A stretch of 64,000 nt of DNA from Pseudomonas bubulae (GCF_037023725.1 NZ_CP146077.1:2579001-2643000), one strand, 5' to 3'. Positions 23,501 to 32,238 are shown, counted from the stretch's first letter. The notes: a model not told the origin generated them from the sequence alone. Made by a program: numbers and translations.

Positions 23501-24492
23501 ACCGTATCGCCGTACGTGTGACACCGGTGTCCCTGAATGCGGGTAGGGTGGGTGTTTATGCCGCCGAACGCTTTGGTAGTGGCAAAGAGTCAACCGAGGG
23601 GATTGGCGCCCAGCGTGAGAGTGGTGTGGGTGTGAGCGTTGGCTACGCTCGCCCGGATGAAGGCATCAAGGCCGACCTCGGTACCACGCCGATCGGCTTT
23701 CAATACAGCACCGTGGCCGGTGGCGTGAGTGTCGATCGCCCGCTCGCCAGCAATTCCAATGTGCGTTATGGCGTCAATGTTTCACGCCGCCCGGTGATCG
23801 ACAGCGTAACGTCATTCGCCGGTACCACTGATGAGCGCACCGGGCAGACGTGGGGTGGCGTAACGGCTAACGGCGGCCGTGGTCAGCTGAGCTATGACAA
23901 TCAGGCTGTCGGCGCCTATGGCTACGGCGCCTGGCACAAGCTGCTGGGTCATAACGTCGAATCCAACAGCCGTGCCGAACTGGGCGGTGGAGTGTATTGG
24001 TATTTGCAAAACACCGAGGACAGCAAGCTGACCCTGGGTCTGAGCGCTACCGGCATGAGTTTTGAGAACAACCAGAACTTCTTTACTTATGGCCACGGCG
24101 GCTACTTCAGCCCGCAAAGCTACTTTGCCCTGGGCGTGCCGGTGGCCTGGTCGCAGCGCACCGATCGCTTCAGCTACCAGGTCAAGGGCTCGGTGGGCGT
24201 TCAGTACACCCATCAGGCCGGTGCCGACTACTTCCCCGGTGACAAGGACATGCAGGCCACCAACGACCAGCGCTACTCCGGCGAGAGCAAGACTGGCGTC
24301 GGTTACAGCCTGGCCGCTGCCGGTGAGTACAAGTTCGGGTCGAGCGTTTTCCTGGGGGCCAATTTGGGTCTGGATAATGCTCAGGACTACCAGCAAATCA
24401 CCGGGGCGATGTACCTGCGCTATATGTTTGAAAATATGAATGGCCCTATGGAGCTGCCGGTCAGCCCATACAGTTCGCCTTATTCCAATTGA
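20572..24492 (+). CDS. bcsC: cellulose export protein BcsC/WssE (TPR + outer-membrane barrel)
   Basis: The ATG at 20572, inside the end of bcsZ, gives 1306 residues with a signal peptide (LTAVIGTAVHAD). About 830 residues of tetratricopeptide repeats follow (for example NQVDALYGMGFASLKQNKPE and FDLARLYLKTGEPQKARVLI). After a linker comes a C-terminal beta-barrel (VGYSLAAAGEYKFGSSVFLG) of the BCSC_C type. The TPR part spans the periplasm and the barrel forms the outer-membrane exit pore. No break is visible in this long frame. Confidence 0.95.
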   Translation: MRPHRHALAIGILTAVIGTAVHADTSDVQARLVEQGQYWQGRANAQRAAEAWEKVLRLDPNQVDALYGMGFASLKQNKPEQARQYLERLQALSPRPWLAAQLEQDIALTETQNKALLDEARRLVDSDQRDEATQVFAKLFAGRTPSGTVGREYYNNLAFNPAGWPEARKGMERLLRETPNDSTLALFLAKQLIRYEDSRPEGIRNLAKLSTRPDIGGDADESWRLALVWSGPPSAAQVPLFEAFLKAHPDDQEIRDLLNKGKLKASTADRVPAWQPDPLVERGLKALDKGDQAGAEQAFAARLKNKANDPDALGGLGVVRQQQDRLSEAEQLLNRAIGNGGSRWKPALDNVRYWALLQQARNQAKSQPAKARESIAQAMRVNPRGIEARLALADIQAQNGQLDEAQASYRQVLSVQKDNAQAVQGLVNVLSQAGQADEALRLLDTLTPAQQAEMGGGGRLRALRSTQAAALAEQRGDTRGAQQALVQAVKDDPDNVWTRFDLARLYLKTGEPQKARVLIDSYLKAHPTDVDALYTSALLSVEMEQWDAAQAAISRIPVGRRTADMNDLADQIMLTVQVKLAATMAKRGQRQEALALLDRLQPMASRSPDRMATLASAYVDTGDSTRALTMMRDVINQTPTPSADLMLQYANLLLKTGNDAQVNSILRGLQNQRMSVATRKRFDDLLYQYRIRQADLLREGGDLAGAYDTLAPALASRPGDAGATSALARMYVSSGNNAKAFELYKPLLQRQPNDPQILLNAADAAVLARDNGYAERALEQFVKLQNYDPQSLTEAARIYRSMGKSAQAAHLLRKAVDIEQTEKKRNLTAQAGVSGVAPNPFAGLSGPANQMGRGAIDAIPAPAQTTLDSSAYMADDNALLASDVYPGQPLPSRTGNGTLPVGRNAGAGANPFLPQGTVNVAVDQASSAQRALDSILQERSAYVTQGVTIRNNDSEPGLGKMTDIETPLEINFPAGDNRIAVRVTPVSLNAGRVGVYAAERFGSGKESTEGIGAQRESGVGVSVGYARPDEGIKADLGTTPIGFQYSTVAGGVSVDRPLASNSNVRYGVNVSRRPVIDSVTSFAGTTDERTGQTWGGVTANGGRGQLSYDNQAVGAYGYGAWHKLLGHNVESNSRAELGGGVYWYLQNTEDSKLTLGLSATGMSFENNQNFFTYGHGGYFSPQSYFALGVPVAWSQRTDRFSYQVKGSVGVQYTHQAGADYFPGDKDMQATNDQRYSGESKTGVGYSLAAAGEYKFGSSVFLGANLGLDNAQDYQQITGAMYLRYMFENMNGPMELPVSPYSSPYSN

Positions 24493-24509
24493 TGTCCTGG
24501 AGACTTTAA

Positions 24510-25178
24510 ATGCCTTCTTCCGTTCTTGCCGGTATGACCCTTCTTGTTCTAGGGGAAAGCCACATGAGCCTGCCTAACTGTTTGATGGAGCCGCTGCACG
24601 CCAACCTGACCCAGCAGGGCGCAAATGTGCACTCGATTGGCGCGTGCGGTGCCGGTGCCGGCGATTGGTTGATTACCAAAAAAGTCGATTGTGGAGCCGA
24701 AGAAAAGGGTAACGGTAAAATTGTGATCAGGGGGCGTGACGCGACCACTACGCCGATCAAGGAGTTGCTTGCAGCGGATAAACCGGATCTGGTGGTGCTG
24801 GTGATTGCAGACACTATGGCCTCTTACGACAAGCCGGTGTTTCCCAAGGCGTGGGCGTGGCAAAACGTGTCTGCCCTGGCCAAGGAAATTACCGCCAATG
24901 GCGCCAAGTGCGCCTGGGTAGGCCCGGCGTGGGGCAAGGAAGGTGGCATGTACAAGAAGAACGATGCCCGCACCAAGCTGATATCTGCGTTCCTGGCGAC
25001 CAATGTTGCACCTTGTACTTACATCGATTCGCTGGAGTTTTCCAAGCCGGGGCAGTGGGTGACCACTGACGGCCAGCATTTTACTGTAGCGGGTTACAAA
25101 TCCTGGGCCAACGCCATCGGTGATGCATTGGGCAAGCTGCCCCCTGAAGCGGTCAGTGCCAAGGGTGCAAACAAGTGA
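24510..25178 (+). CDS. wssF: cellulose acetylation protein WssF, SGNH-like
   Basis: The 222-residue protein has an SGNH/GDSL-like frame: block I LVLGESHMS (Gly-Glu-Ser) and the late block TTDGQHFTVAGYKSW with the Asp-His pair. WssF of P. fluorescens SBW25 is the first of four genes added to the bcs set for partial acetylation of cellulose; its precise step is not proven. It follows bcsC by 17 bases and overlaps wssG by four. The start shows no clear signal peptide, so export is uncertain. Confidence 0.85.
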   Translation: MPSSVLAGMTLLVLGESHMSLPNCLMEPLHANLTQQGANVHSIGACGAGAGDWLITKKVDCGAEEKGNGKIVIRGRDATTTPIKELLAADKPDLVVLVIADTMASYDKPVFPKAWAWQNVSALAKEITANGAKCAWVGPAWGKEGGMYKKNDARTKLISAFLATNVAPCTYIDSLEFSKPGQWVTTDGQHFTVAGYKSWANAIGDALGKLPPEAVSAKGANK

Positions 25179-25837
25179 TCCGAGCTGTATTGAGCGCGGC
25201 AGTGTTGTTTTGCAGCGCGCATGCGCTGGCTGCCGACGTTGCGCTGTACCCCACTGGCCCCGATCAGGACGCCGCCTTTATCCGCTTCGTCAACGCCACC
25301 GCTACCCCTCTGGACGTAATGGGCCAGCCTGGGCAACCACCGTTGCGCCTTGAAACGGCAGCGCCTGCTTCATTGTTGTTCCCGGTGGATTCGGGCAAGG
25401 CCGTCAAGGGCTCGCTGGCCAGTGGAGCGCACCAGTTGGCCCTGGACCTCAAGGTCGAGCCGGGTGAGTTCGCGACCATTGTGGTGGTGCCGCAAGGCGA
25501 CGGGATCGAACAAGTCGCCGTGCGCGAAACACCGGATGACTTCAACGGCCTCAAGGCTTCGCTGGCGTTTGTCAATGTCGACAACTCCTGCAGCGATGCC
25601 AGTCTGCGTCCTGCCGGGCGCACGGGCGATCTGTTCAAGGCGGTACCGTTCGCCAGTCTGCAGCGACGTTCAATCAACCCGGTAAACCTGTCAGTGCAAC
25701 TGGTATGTGCCAACGCCAACACCGGTGCGCCGTTGGACCTGGGCGCACTCAAGGCTGGCGAACGCTACAGCGTGCTGCTGCTGCCATCTGCCAGCGGGCC
25801 GCGTTTGTTGAGTACCACGGACACGCTCTCCCACTGA
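25175..25837 (+). CDS. wssG: cellulose acetylation protein WssG, AlgF-like
   Basis: The GTG start overlaps the wssF stop (GTGA). The 220-residue product has a cleavable signal (AAVLFCSAHALAADVALY) and a beta-rich periplasmic domain with DAAFIRFVNATATPLDV and AFVNVDNSCSDASLRPAGR. The layout resembles AlgF, a periplasmic protein needed for alginate O-acetylation. In SBW25 the equivalent gene is needed for acetylated cellulose. No catalytic motif is visible, so a binding or transfer role is more likely. Confidence 0.85.
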   Translation: MIRAVLSAAVLFCSAHALAADVALYPTGPDQDAAFIRFVNATATPLDVMGQPGQPPLRLETAAPASLLFPVDSGKAVKGSLASGAHQLALDLKVEPGEFATIVVVPQGDGIEQVAVRETPDDFNGLKASLAFVNVDNSCSDASLRPAGRTGDLFKAVPFASLQRRSINPVNLSVQLVCANANTGAPLDLGALKAGERYSVLLLPSASGPRLLSTTDTLSH

Positions 25838-25855
25838 TCGGATTCTGCTGCCACC

Positions 25856-27271
25856 ATGGTCTTCGCCTCACTCGAGTTCCTGACGCTGTTTTTACCGGCC
25901 TTTATGCTGGTCTACGCCCTGGGCAAGCCGCAGTGGCGCAACGTGATTCTGTTGATCGGCAGCTGGCTGTTCTATGGCTGGTTGAACCCGATGTTCCTCG
26001 CGTTGCATGTGGCATTGACGGTCGTGGCATGGCTTGGCGGGTTGCTCATCGATCGCAGCCGAGAGGACTCCCGGGGCAGGGTGCGGCTGTTGATCGCGCT
26101 GATCGTGTTCAACACGGCGGTGCTGTGCTGGTACAAGTACGCCAATATCCTGGCCGCGACCTGGATTGACTGGATCACGTATCCGGGGGCGATGCCGCTG
26201 GAATGGCAGCGGGTGGCGCTGCCCGCCGGGCTGTCGTTTATCGTGCTGCAGGCGATTTCCTATCTGGTGGATGTACATCGCCACACCGTGCCGGTGGAGC
26301 GCAGCTTCATCAATTACGCCACCTATATCTCGATGTTCGGCCACTCGATTGCGGGGCCGATCATTCGTTATGACTGGGTGCGTCGCGAACTCACCCAACG
26401 TTATTTCGACTGGCAGAATTTCTCCCTGGGTGCGCGCCGTTTCATGATCGGCATGTGCATGAAAGTGCTGGTTGCCGACACCCTGTCGCCGCTGGTGGAT
26501 GTTGCGTTTCACCTCGACAACCCTTCTTTTGTCGACGCCTGGATCGGCTGCCTGGCGTACTCGCTGCAACTGTTTTTCGACTTTGCAGGCTATAGCGCCA
26601 TGGCCATTGGCCTGGGCCTGATGCTGGGTTTTCATTTCCCGGAAAACTTCAACCAGCCGTATCTGGCCAGCAGCATTCAGGACTTCTGGCGGCGCTGGCA
26701 CATGTCGTTGTCCAGCTGGCTGCGGGACTATCTTTATATCGCCCTGGGCGGCAACCGCAACGGTGCCTGGAAAACCTATCGCAACCTGTTCCTGACCATG
26801 GCCATTGCGGGGCTGTGGCATGGCGGTGACAGCTGGAACTACCTGCTATGGGGCGCGGCCCACGGTATTGCGCTGTGTGTGGACCGGTTGTGGTCGCGTT
26901 CCAGCCTGCCGAGCATTCCGTCATGGTTGTCACATACATTGACGCTGCTGTTTGTGTTTATGGCCTGGACCTTGTTCCGCGCTCAGGATTTTGCTTCAGC
27001 CCTGAATATGTACGCCGGTCAGTTGGGTTTGCACGAGTTTGCCCTGGGCGACGCGCTGTCCGTGACCCTGCGCTCGGCTCACGGCCTGGCGGCATTGCTG
27101 GGGGTGGCGTGCATCATCGCGCCGCTGTTCAAGCACCGGTATGAAGAGCGTTTTGGTGCGCAATTCTGGTTTGCGCCGATGGCGGCGCTGTGGCCAGTCG
27201 CGGGTTTTCTGCTGTCGTTCGCCTTGATAGCGAGCCGCGAAGCGGTGCCCTTTCTGTACTTCCAGTTCTGA
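25856..27271 (+). CDS. wssH: MBOAT O-acyltransferase WssH, AlgI-like
   Basis: This 471-residue polytopic membrane protein shows the AlgI/MBOAT signatures: LLIGSWLFYGW near the N-terminus, QDFWRRWHMSLSSWLRDYLY in the middle, and the conserved active-site His in GLWHGGDSWNYLLWGAAHG. MBOAT proteins pass acetyl groups across the inner membrane for polysaccharide modification. The stop shares one base with the wssI start, indicating tight coupling. Confidence 0.95.
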   Translation: MVFASLEFLTLFLPAFMLVYALGKPQWRNVILLIGSWLFYGWLNPMFLALHVALTVVAWLGGLLIDRSREDSRGRVRLLIALIVFNTAVLCWYKYANILAATWIDWITYPGAMPLEWQRVALPAGLSFIVLQAISYLVDVHRHTVPVERSFINYATYISMFGHSIAGPIIRYDWVRRELTQRYFDWQNFSLGARRFMIGMCMKVLVADTLSPLVDVAFHLDNPSFVDAWIGCLAYSLQLFFDFAGYSAMAIGLGLMLGFHFPENFNQPYLASSIQDFWRRWHMSLSSWLRDYLYIALGGNRNGAWKTYRNLFLTMAIAGLWHGGDSWNYLLWGAAHGIALCVDRLWSRSSLPSIPSWLSHTLTLLFVFMAWTLFRAQDFASALNMYAGQLGLHEFALGDALSVTLRSAHGLAALLGVACIIAPLFKHRYEERFGAQFWFAPMAALWPVAGFLLSFALIASREAVPFLYFQF

Positions 27272-28419
27272 TGGTCGCGCCCATGTCCTCGTCATCGCCC
27301 AAACCGGCTGTAGCCACTGAATTCACTGCCCGTGTGAGCAGATTTGGCGGTGCAGTGTTTGTGCTGTTTCTGGCGGCGAGCTTTGCCTCGTCCCTGTGGT
27401 TGTTTGCCAGCGGCAAAATACAGATGCTTGCCCCCGACCTGAGCCGTGATGCGGTGCTGCATGGCGAGGTGACCCACAGAATTGCCAAGCAGTTGTCCGA
27501 GTCCGGCGTTGCACAAAAGGCGGCCGATCTGGAGCGTGGCGCCAGCTGGTTGCTGTTCCACGACACCGGCGCGCGGGTGCGTCCGGGCTGTGCGGGCTGG
27601 CTGTTTTTGACCGATGAAATGCGTATCAACCGTCATGCTCAGGTTAATGCTCAAACCAAGGCTGCAGCGGTGCGCGATATCCAGCAGCAACTGGCCAGAC
27701 GGGGTATTGAACTGCTGGTGGCCGTGGTGCCGGACAAGAGCCGGATTGCCAGTGCGCAACTCTGTGATTTACGCCGCCCGGTGCAGTTGCAACATCGCGC
27801 CGAAGCCTGGGTTGAGGGATTGAACAAGGCAGGGGTGAGCGCTGTGGATCTCGCGCCAGTTCTTCAGTCTGTGGGCAGCGATGCCTATCTGCGCACTGAT
27901 ACCCACTGGAGTGAAGCCGGGGCCTCGGCGGCGGCCATGGCCATTGCCGTGCAGGTACAGGCAATGGGGATCAGCGCCACGCCGCACAAGCTTTATGAAA
28001 TTGCCCGGCAAGACCCGGCGCGTCGCCCGGGAGATCTGGTGCGACTGGCCGGTCTTGAATGGTTGCCAGTGGGGTTGCAACCCGCAGTAGAATCGGTGGC
28101 GGCCAGCCGGTTCAGTGAGAAAGCCGATTTATCCCAAAGGGATGCTGACAACCTGGATGATCTGTTTGGCGATGACAACCTGCCCAACGTTGCCTTGATC
28201 GGCACATCGTTCTCGCGCAACTCCAACTTTGCCGAGTTTCTGCAACAGGCCCTTGGCGCACCGATAGGTGACTTTTCCAAGGACGGTGGCGAGTTCTCCG
28301 GTGGTGCCAATGGCTACTTCAGCAACCCTGCATTCGTGCAGACACCGCCCAAACTGGTGATCTGGGAAATCCCCGAGCGTGATTTGCAGACGCCTTACAG
28401 CGAGCCAATAAAACTGTAA
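27271..28419 (+). CDS. wssI: polysaccharide O-acetyltransferase WssI, AlgJ/AlgX-like
   Basis: The ATG at 27271 overlaps the wssH stop; an ATG at 27283 is an alternative. The 382-residue protein has an N-terminal membrane anchor (GGAVFVLFLAASFASSLWLF) and a periplasmic SGNH-like domain with catalytic Asp-His (RTDTHWSEAG) and Ser (LIGTSFSRNSNF). WssI transfers the acetyl group to cellulose in the periplasm, as AlgJ/AlgX do for alginate. It is the last gene of the operon here; no wssJ follows. Confidence 0.95.
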   Translation: MVAPMSSSSPKPAVATEFTARVSRFGGAVFVLFLAASFASSLWLFASGKIQMLAPDLSRDAVLHGEVTHRIAKQLSESGVAQKAADLERGASWLLFHDTGARVRPGCAGWLFLTDEMRINRHAQVNAQTKAAAVRDIQQQLARRGIELLVAVVPDKSRIASAQLCDLRRPVQLQHRAEAWVEGLNKAGVSAVDLAPVLQSVGSDAYLRTDTHWSEAGASAAAMAIAVQVQAMGISATPHKLYEIARQDPARRPGDLVRLAGLEWLPVGLQPAVESVAASRFSEKADLSQRDADNLDDLFGDDNLPNVALIGTSFSRNSNFAEFLQQALGAPIGDFSKDGGEFSGGANGYFSNPAFVQTPPKLVIWEIPERDLQTPYSEPIKL

Positions 28420-28421
28420 CC

Positions 28422-28569
28422 CGTAGCAACTGCCGCAGGAACGAGGCTGCGTCCGGCGACGCAGTCGCCGCAAAATCAGGCACTGCGGTGTGCCAGGTAA
28501 ACCCGACTCGCAGGGTTTACGGTCGCTTCGCAACCGAACGCAGCCTCGTTCCTGCGGCAGCTGCTACGG
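28422..28569. repeat. REPIN: inverted REP pair downstream of wssI
   Basis: Arms at about 28422-28451 and 28537-28569 (CTGCCGCAGGAACGAGGCTG and its complement with small differences) face each other around a spacer of about 85 bases. The spacer holds a second inverted pair of short repeats (GTAAACCC / GGGTTTAC). This is the layout of a Pseudomonas REPIN. It could also act as a transcription end for the cellulose operon. Confidence 0.75.
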
Positions 28570-28628
28570 ACGGTCAGCCAAGGTGCTAGTCTGGTGATCA
28601 GACACCTGCCCATCACGGTCACGCTACC

Positions 28629-29459
28629 ATGCCCGCAAGCCCGTCAACACACTGCGCTACACCCCGGTTCTGGCGGGACGCGCAGTTGCCCTTTATCGAA
28701 GCGCGCTCCATCGCCGATGGCCGTAAGGTCTGCTATGCCCGACACTCCCACGAGATTTTCTCCATCGGCGCCATCACCTCCGGCTGCTGCACTTACCTGC
28801 ATGAGAAAACCAGTCACGGTATCAGCGCCGGCACGGTGGTGTTGATGAACCCGGGAGATGTCCACGCCTGTAATCCGCTGGACGACCAGCCATGGTCCTA
28901 TGTGATGCTGTATGTCGATGCGCAGTGGCTGGCAGGCATTCAACAGGCGTTTGACGATCAGGCCAGCGGGGTGTTCCAGCCCCTGGCGGCCACCCACACC
29001 CGCTCGCCGGGGTTGTTCAATGGCCTGACCGCCCTGTATGCGCAGCTGGTCGACCCGCACCTCGAGGGGCTGGCCAAGCACGAGTCGGCGGTCAAGTTCT
29101 TTTCAGCGATGCAACAGGAACTGGGCGGCCCGCTGGTGCTTCGCAAGAGCGCCAATGCACGGGTGGAGCGCGCCGCCAAATTTATCGACGAGCGTTTCCT
29201 GCACACCATTCGCCTGCAGGATATCTGTGCCGCCGCCAGCCTGTCGGAGGCTTACCTGATCCGTGCCTTCGAGCAGCGTTACCATATGACGCCCCACGCC
29301 TATCTGATCAATCGGCGCATTCAACATGCCCAGGCGCAACTGCGCGAAGGGGCGTTGATCGCCGATATCGCCCAGCAAACCGGTTTTGCCGATCAGGCGC
29401 ATTTCCAGCGGGTGTTCAAAAAACACCTCGCGGCCACGCCCGGACAGTACAAGGGCTAA
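28629..29459 (+). CDS. AraC family transcriptional regulator
   Basis: The 276-residue protein has an N-terminal cupin sensor domain (VCYARHSHEIFSIGAIT, LMNPGDVHACNPLDD). Two C-terminal AraC helix-turn-helix units follow (LQDICAAASLSEAYLIRAFE and IADIAQQTGFADQAHFQRVF). It converges on a LysE-type exporter with a four-base overlap of stops, a very common AraC/LysE pairing in pseudomonads, so the exporter is the likely target. The effector is unknown. Confidence 0.9.
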   Translation: MPASPSTHCATPRFWRDAQLPFIEARSIADGRKVCYARHSHEIFSIGAITSGCCTYLHEKTSHGISAGTVVLMNPGDVHACNPLDDQPWSYVMLYVDAQWLAGIQQAFDDQASGVFQPLAATHTRSPGLFNGLTALYAQLVDPHLEGLAKHESAVKFFSAMQQELGGPLVLRKSANARVERAAKFIDERFLHTIRLQDICAAASLSEAYLIRAFEQRYHMTPHAYLINRRIQHAQAQLREGALIADIAQQTGFADQAHFQRVFKKHLAATPGQYKG

Positions 29460-30043
29460 AACCACAGCAAGGACACCGCGCAGCCCACCAGCATGGCCGC
29501 CATGCCGCGATTGAACAGGCGGATGCGCCGGGTGCTGTGCAGGTAACGGCTCAGAAAGGCGCCGGTGTAGGCCCAGCAAGCCACTGACAGGTAGCAGACT
29601 ACAAAGTAGATCAGTGCAAATGCCCAGATCAGCGTGGCTTCGCCCCCCGAAACAAACGCGCCCATACCTGCAACCGCCGCCAGCCAGGCTTTGGGGTTGA
29701 GCCATTGCATGGCGGCGCCGGTAAAAAACGATGGCTGCCGGGCGTCCCCGCCAAACTCGATGCGGCCGTTATCCATCGCCAGTTTCCAGGCCAGGTACAA
29801 CAAAAATGCCATGCCGGCCCAGCGGATCAGGTCGGTGAGGATCGGCCACTGCTTGAGCACTTCATGCAGGCCAAAACCGGTAAACAGCAGCAACACCACA
29901 AAACCGACGGTGGCCCCCAGCACATGGCGCAGACTGGGCCCCAGGCCGAACTGCATACCCGAACTCAGGGCCACCACATTCACCGGCCCCGGTGAGATGG
30001 AGGCTGCCAGGGCGAACGCCGCCATTGAAATCAGCACGCTCAT
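29456..30043 (-). CDS. LysE family amino-acid exporter
   Basis: The 195-residue protein starts MSVLISMAAFALAASISPGP, with the conserved SPGPVN near the N-terminus, and has six hydrophobic helices, including AMQWLNPKAWLAAVAGMGAF. LysE/RhtB proteins export amino acids or metabolites by proton antiport. The start at 30043 is preferred over one 7 codons upstream because it matches the family opening. Substrate unknown; control by the adjacent AraC protein is inferred from position. Confidence 0.9.
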   Translation of the reverse strand: MSVLISMAAFALAASISPGPVNVVALSSGMQFGLGPSLRHVLGATVGFVVLLLFTGFGLHEVLKQWPILTDLIRWAGMAFLLYLAWKLAMDNGRIEFGGDARQPSFFTGAAMQWLNPKAWLAAVAGMGAFVSGGEATLIWAFALIYFVVCYLSVACWAYTGAFLSRYLHSTRRIRLFNRGMAAMLVGCAVSLLWF

Positions 30044-30141
30044 CGTTATTGTTCTCCGCTCCAAGGTTGAGCCCTGAGGTTATGGGGCGCGGACCCAAGC
30101 GTATTGAACAAAACTCCCCTGTACGGAGGCATCTTGCGTTT

Positions 30142-30191
30142 ATGAAATTTAATCTGTATTTTTTCATGAAAATAAATGATTTAAATTTCAT
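30142..30191. promoter_or_regulatory. nested palindromes upstream of the XRE-cupin regulator
   Basis: ATGAAATTTAA (30142-30152) and TTAAATTTCAT (30181-30191) are perfect inverted arms. Between them lies a perfect 12-base palindrome TTTTCATGAAAA (30161-30172). The set sits between the divergent lysE and XRE-cupin genes and ends 11 bases before the regulator's ATG. It is therefore a strong candidate operator for autoregulation. Which protein binds is inferred. Confidence 0.6.
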
Positions 30192-30202
30192 GGCGGCCCG
30201 GG

Positions 30203-30760
30203 ATGAACAAGCAAGAAGAGATGGCCGCCCTGGCCATCCTTATCCACGACCTGCGCAAGCACAAGAAGTACACGCTCAAGGAACTGGCCGATAAAATTGG
30301 CCGCTCCGTGGGTTTTTTGTCCCAGGTCGAGCGCGGCCTGTCCCAGCCCACGGTGGCCGACCTGACGGCCATCAGTGAAACCCTGGGTGTGCCCACCACC
30401 TATTTCTACAGTTTGCCCAAGCCCAAGCAGTTGCCCTGGGTGACCCGCCCGGACGAGCGACGCACGCTGTACCTGGGCAACGGCATCACCGATATCCTGG
30501 TCTCGCCACAAATCCGTGCGTCGTTCTCCATGCTCGAAAGCCTGCTGGAAGCCGGCGCCAGCAGCGGCGAACGGCTTATGACCGACAGCTCGGAGCAGGG
30601 CGGCTATGTCATTGAAGGGCAATTGACCCTGTGGCTGGGCGACGACGCTGAGCCTGCCACCCTCAATGCCGGTGACAGTTTCCAGTTCGACAGCCATACG
30701 CGCTGTCGCTACGCCAACCTGACACAGCAGCTTGCCCGCGTGCTGTGGGTTTACACCTGA
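30203..30760 (+). CDS. XRE-cupin transcriptional regulator
   Basis: This 185-residue protein has an N-terminal XRE helix-turn-helix (YTLKELADKIGRSVGFLSQV, residues about 24-43) followed by ERGLSQPTVADL. A C-terminal cupin domain (EQGGYVIEGQLTLWLGDD, LNAGDSFQFDSHTRCRYAN) follows. Such regulators often control polyamine or amino-acid catabolism, as PuuR does. The gene is 22 bases upstream of a glutamine-synthetase-like ligase and probably regulates it. Confidence 0.9.
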   Translation: MNKQEEMAALAILIHDLRKHKKYTLKELADKIGRSVGFLSQVERGLSQPTVADLTAISETLGVPTTYFYSLPKPKQLPWVTRPDERRTLYLGNGITDILVSPQIRASFSMLESLLEAGASSGERLMTDSSEQGGYVIEGQLTLWLGDDAEPATLNAGDSFQFDSHTRCRYANLTQQLARVLWVYT

Positions 30761-30782
30761 TAACAACAAAGGAACCTTGAAG

Positions 30783-32129
30783 ATGGATGCTGCCTGCTCT
30801 GATCTGCTGGCCGAAGTGCGTGCGTTTCGTCAGCGCAACCCCGAGGTGCGTTATGTCGACCTGATCTCCCTGGATATCCCCGGGCATTTCTACGGCAAGC
30901 GTTACCCCATCGACATGCTGGAAAAAGTCGCGGCCGGCAGCGTCCTGAAACTGCCGCAGAACTGTGTGTTGCTAGGGGTGCAGGGCGGATTGTTCAAGAT
31001 TGGCGACTATTGTTTCAACGATGGCGACCCGGATGCCGTGCGGCGTCTGGTACCGGGCACGCTCAAGCCGGTGACCTGGGAAGACAAGCCCCTGGGCCAG
31101 ATGCTGATCACTTCTGACGGCACTGAACAGCCGATCGTCTTCGAGCCCCGCGAAGTCCTGGCCCGGGTGCTGGCCCGGCTGGCGCGCAAAGGCATTCGCC
31201 CGGTGGTGGCGTTCGAGCTGGAGTTCTACCTGTTCGACAAGAAGCTGCGCGATGGCTTGCCGCAGTTCCCCCGTGATCACTTGAGCGATGATGCCGACGA
31301 TCAGCCCACTATGCATATCGAGCGGTTGTCGCGCTTTGCCCCGGTGCTGGATGACATGGTCGATGCGGCCCAGGCCCAAGGGATTGATGCCACCGTGATT
31401 ACGGCCGAGCTGGGCCCGGGGCAGTTCGAAATCAATTTCGCTCACCTCGATGACGGTTTGCGTGCCGCGGACTGGGCGGCGCTGTTCTGTCGCAGTACCC
31501 GCGGGGTGGCGCTCAAGCATGGCTATCGCGCCAGCTTTATGGCCAAACCCTACCTGGAGCACCCGGGCAGCGGCATGCATGTGCATGTCAGTCTGTACGA
31601 CGCGGGCGGCAACAACTTGCTGGCGGCCAACCAGCAGCAGCCCTTGCGCCACGCTATCGGCGGTTGCCTGGAATTATTGCCGGCGTGCATGCCGATATTT
31701 GCACCTAACCACAATGCTTTTCGCCGCCTGGGCGGTACGACCAATATCGCCACCCAGGCCAGTTGGGGGTATGAGGACCGCGATGCGTGCTTGCGTATCC
31801 CGGAATCGGACAGTAAAAACCTGCGGGTCGAGTATCGCCTTGCGGGCGCTGATGCCAATCCGTATCTGGTATTGGCGGCGATTCTGGTGGGGCTCGAACA
31901 CGGGCTGGAAGCGGGCAAGGAGCCGATCCTACCCCTGAACGAAGACCGCAGCAGCGGCATCGCCTTCCCGCTGGACATGCTTGAGGCCGTGCGCGCCATG
32001 CAGCACCAGCCGCAGCTGCGTGAAGGGCTGGGCGGCGAATTTGTCGATGTGTACTGCGAGAACAAGCGCCAGGATCATCTGGCCTTTATGCAGGAAATCA
32101 GTGCCCGGGAATATCGCTGGTTTATGTAA
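30783..32129 (+). CDS. glutamine synthetase family ligase, gamma-glutamylpolyamine synthetase-like
   Basis: The 448-residue protein has the GS-III-like/PuuA-type layout. It includes an N-terminal beta-grasp part (EVRYVDLISLDIPGHFYGKR), the ATP/Mg site region FELEFYLFD, ELGPGQFEINF, PGSGMHVHVSLYD and the late arginine motif NLRVEYRLAGADANPYL. PuuA/PauA-type enzymes join glutamate to putrescine or other amines to start their breakdown. The typical aldehyde dehydrogenase and hydrolase partners are not adjacent, so the amine is unknown. It is probably co-transcribed with the XRE-cupin regulator (22-base gap, AAAGGAAC ribosome-binding site). Confidence 0.85.
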   Translation: MDAACSDLLAEVRAFRQRNPEVRYVDLISLDIPGHFYGKRYPIDMLEKVAAGSVLKLPQNCVLLGVQGGLFKIGDYCFNDGDPDAVRRLVPGTLKPVTWEDKPLGQMLITSDGTEQPIVFEPREVLARVLARLARKGIRPVVAFELEFYLFDKKLRDGLPQFPRDHLSDDADDQPTMHIERLSRFAPVLDDMVDAAQAQGIDATVITAELGPGQFEINFAHLDDGLRAADWAALFCRSTRGVALKHGYRASFMAKPYLEHPGSGMHVHVSLYDAGGNNLLAANQQQPLRHAIGGCLELLPACMPIFAPNHNAFRRLGGTTNIATQASWGYEDRDACLRIPESDSKNLRVEYRLAGADANPYLVLAAILVGLEHGLEAGKEPILPLNEDRSSGIAFPLDMLEAVRAMQHQPQLREGLGGEFVDVYCENKRQDHLAFMQEISAREYRWFM

Positions 32130-32238
32130 AAACCCATACAAGAGTTTTTGATCGCAACAATGCCTACTCCTGACAGCAGGTTTTCAGGTGAGAGCTGCTA
32201 TACCTAATGATCAAATCAGATGCTGGTCAGTCAGGGCG

